Of a DNA stretch of 64,000 bases, positions 62,858 through 64,000 are shown piece by piece. The translations under genes and the position numbers were made by a program. Positions within the stretch are counted from its first letter, which is position 1. The number at the start of each line of letters is the position of its first letter. This stretch comes from Lachnospiraceae bacterium (GTDB lineage: Bacteria; Bacillota; Clostridia; Lachnospirales; Lachnospiraceae). The notes below the pieces were generated by a model. The model ran no database searches, was not told the origin of the DNA, and was given only the letters and a program-made list of their open reading frames with translations. The DNA is taken from the NCBI GenBank assembly GCA_021202075.1, contig JAJQDT010000138.1:1-64000 (forward strand). Reading direction: 5' to 3'.

Positions 62858-64000
62858 ATGAGAGTGCGAAAGATAAGAGAGCGGATTTTGATTGTCCTGC
62901 TGCTGCTTGGTATTCCTTTTATGGAATGCAAAGCAGCTTCGGATGACTCTGCACAAAAAAGTGACAGCTCTTACGCACGCAGGTTTATCGAAGGAGAACT
63001 GTTCGATCAAAGCTATTATTATGCTTCCGGCAGCGACACGGAGGAGTCCGGAGCGAGCCAGGAAGCTCCCACTGCGGATGAGCAGGAGGGAAGCACGTCT
63101 GACGCAGAGGGTTCCGCAGCGGAAGGGCAGGAAAATGCCGGAGCTGGCGCTGCGGAAGATAGCGAAGACAGCGAAGGTGGTCTGGCGCAGGATGCATCGG
63201 ATAACGGTCTGTCAGAGGAAGCGGACGTCGTGATTATCGACGAAGATGCGGCTGAAAATGAATATAAAAATGAAAACGAATCTGATACTGCGGCGGAAGA
63301 AGATGCCAGTGCCGACTGGCAGGGACTTTTACAGGGCGTGATCCTTCCTACAGAGAGTGACGACAGCTGGTTCGAGCGCAGTGTGGTCGGCGCAACCGGA
63401 TGGAATACCGTGGAGCTGACTCTGAAGGCGGATGCTTCTTCTTCCGCCACCTCAGTCGGCACCATCGCGGCCGGTACGGCTTTTTGCATCGACGAAGAAA
63501 CCGGCGACTGGTGGCGCGTGGTATTATCCGATGGCGGGACCGGATACATTGAGCACTGTTATTGTATGATTAATCTTCCGGATGTGCTGCCGGCGATGGA
63601 GTACGACATCAGAAACGCCTATTCCGCCATCTATCGCTCCTGCAGCTATGACATTGATGGTGTGACCGGAGAAAAGCTGTATTCGGCTGGTACGTCAGAT
63701 ACGGAGGGGCAGGTGTGGAACGAGCGCCTGGGCCGGTATGAATATCTGGTCCCGGTGATGTATTCGACCGCAAAAAAAATATCAATTGCGCAGTACAATG
63801 CATACACGCTTACGGGCGGACAATATACGCTGAAAATCTATGATTCCTATCGCCCGCATTCGGTTACGATTAAGATAGCTTCCGCACTTTCTTCTTTATA
63901 TAATTCGAATTCTACGGTGCAAAAAGGGGTGGATTACAGCACTGAGCCGAACGGCGGGACTTATTCCTGGGGCTATAGCTGGTTTCTGGCGCAGTCCCTG
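62858..64000 (+). CDS. second exported SH3b + VanX-like peptidase (3' end cut)
   Basis: Open to the window edge, 381 codons visible. ATG 62858 follows AGAAAGG. Signal peptide (RVRKIRERILIVLLLLGIPF), a long acidic Glu/Ala/Ser/Asp linker with no sequence match to the first copy, then SH3b (GATGWNTVELTLKADA...DWWRVVLSDGG) and the peptidase start, closely similar to the gene at 57036 (Y-D-S-Y-R-P-H-S, W-F-L-A-Q-S-L). The zinc-binding residues lie beyond the edge. The pair looks like a duplication flanking anti-sigma-polA-coaE, with the linkers free to diverge. Confidence 0.85.
   Translation, partial: MRVRKIRERILIVLLLLGIPFMECKAASDDSAQKSDSSYARRFIEGELFDQSYYYASGSDTEESGASQEAPTADEQEGSTSDAEGSAAEGQENAGAGAAEDSEDSEGGLAQDASDNGLSEEADVVIIDEDAAENEYKNENESDTAAEEDASADWQGLLQGVILPTESDDSWFERSVVGATGWNTVELTLKADASSSATSVGTIAAGTAFCIDEETGDWWRVVLSDGGTGYIEHCYCMINLPDVLPAMEYDIRNAYSAIYRSCSYDIDGVTGEKLYSAGTSDTEGQVWNERLGRYEYLVPVMYSTAKKISIAQYNAYTLTGGQYTLKIYDSYRPHSVTIKIASALSSLYNSNSTVQKGVDYSTEPNGGTYSWGYSWFLAQSL

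Overview
The window reads as chromosomal DNA of a spore-forming anaerobic Firmicute, most likely a Lachnospiraceae member. The signs are the rimP-nusA-ylxR-ylxQ-infB-rbfA-nrnA-truB-ribF order, polA followed by coaE, a CIRCE-controlled groESL, a spoVAC-type gene, an oxygen-sensitive glycyl radical enzyme with its activase, Fe-S aldo/keto reductases, an anaerobic cobalamin pathway (CbiC), and AGGAGG-type ribosome binding sites with frequent TTG/GTG starts. Base composition is about half G+C by eye. No phage, transposase, rRNA or CRISPR array is visible. Genus level is not claimed.

Layout. 1-3 kb: ABC transporter tail, acyl-ACP thioesterase, Cys-cluster protein, and an Rrf2 regulator divergent from a nitroreductase with a palindromic operator candidate. 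3.2-6.5 kb: three tandem sirtuin-like genes followed by an overlapping microbial PARG-type macrodomain gene, an apparent NAD/ADP-ribose operon. 6.5-9.1 kb: groES-groEL, whose CIRCE promoter is separated from groES by about 470 bp of hairpin-rich DNA. 9.1-11.1 kb: spoVAC-like gene and a secreted GH5 glucanase. 11.2-16.9 kb: siroheme/cobalamin genes (precorrin-2 dehydrogenase, CobD-type decarboxylase, cobyric acid synthase, a DRE-TIM aldolase-like protein, CbiC). 17-19.4 kb: a small DUF4160-type pair and glmS. 19.5-30.2 kb: tRNA-Gly, the nusA-infB translation operon, truB, ribF. 30.4-32.8 kb: intracellular BNR sialidase, a parS-like palindrome, an Uma2 nuclease-fold gene. 33-43.5 kb: two Fe-S aldo/keto reductases, glycyl radical enzyme plus activase, a rhodanese-TtcA fusion, MATE exporter, hemW-like gene. 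43.8-50.4 kb: carB and a large secreted beta-helix/FN3 protein. 50.6-58.5 kb: tRNA-Leu, CTP-transferase-like membrane protein, AAA ATPase/nuclease, small secreted ORF, thioesterase, Gly-rich membrane protein, Cys-motif protein, secreted VanX-like peptidase. 58.6-64 kb: anti-sigma-like protein, polA, coaE, and a second VanX-like peptidase cut by the window edge.

Two dispersed repeat families stand out. Family 1 (four copies: 6.9, 16.9, 31.7, 51.9 kb) is built from three short hairpin modules whose stems change in compensating pairs. Every copy lies just upstream of a start codon, in the same orientation as the gene that follows, and two copies begin at the predicted transcript start. Family 2 (28.5, 30.3, 40.4, 61.8 kb) shares a core of about 60 bp and lies between genes, usually just downstream of a stop codon. 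Several housekeeping enzymes (HemW, RibF, TruB, CoaE, CobD, MATE) also carry extra hydrophilic loops, two of them made of short in-frame tandem repeats.
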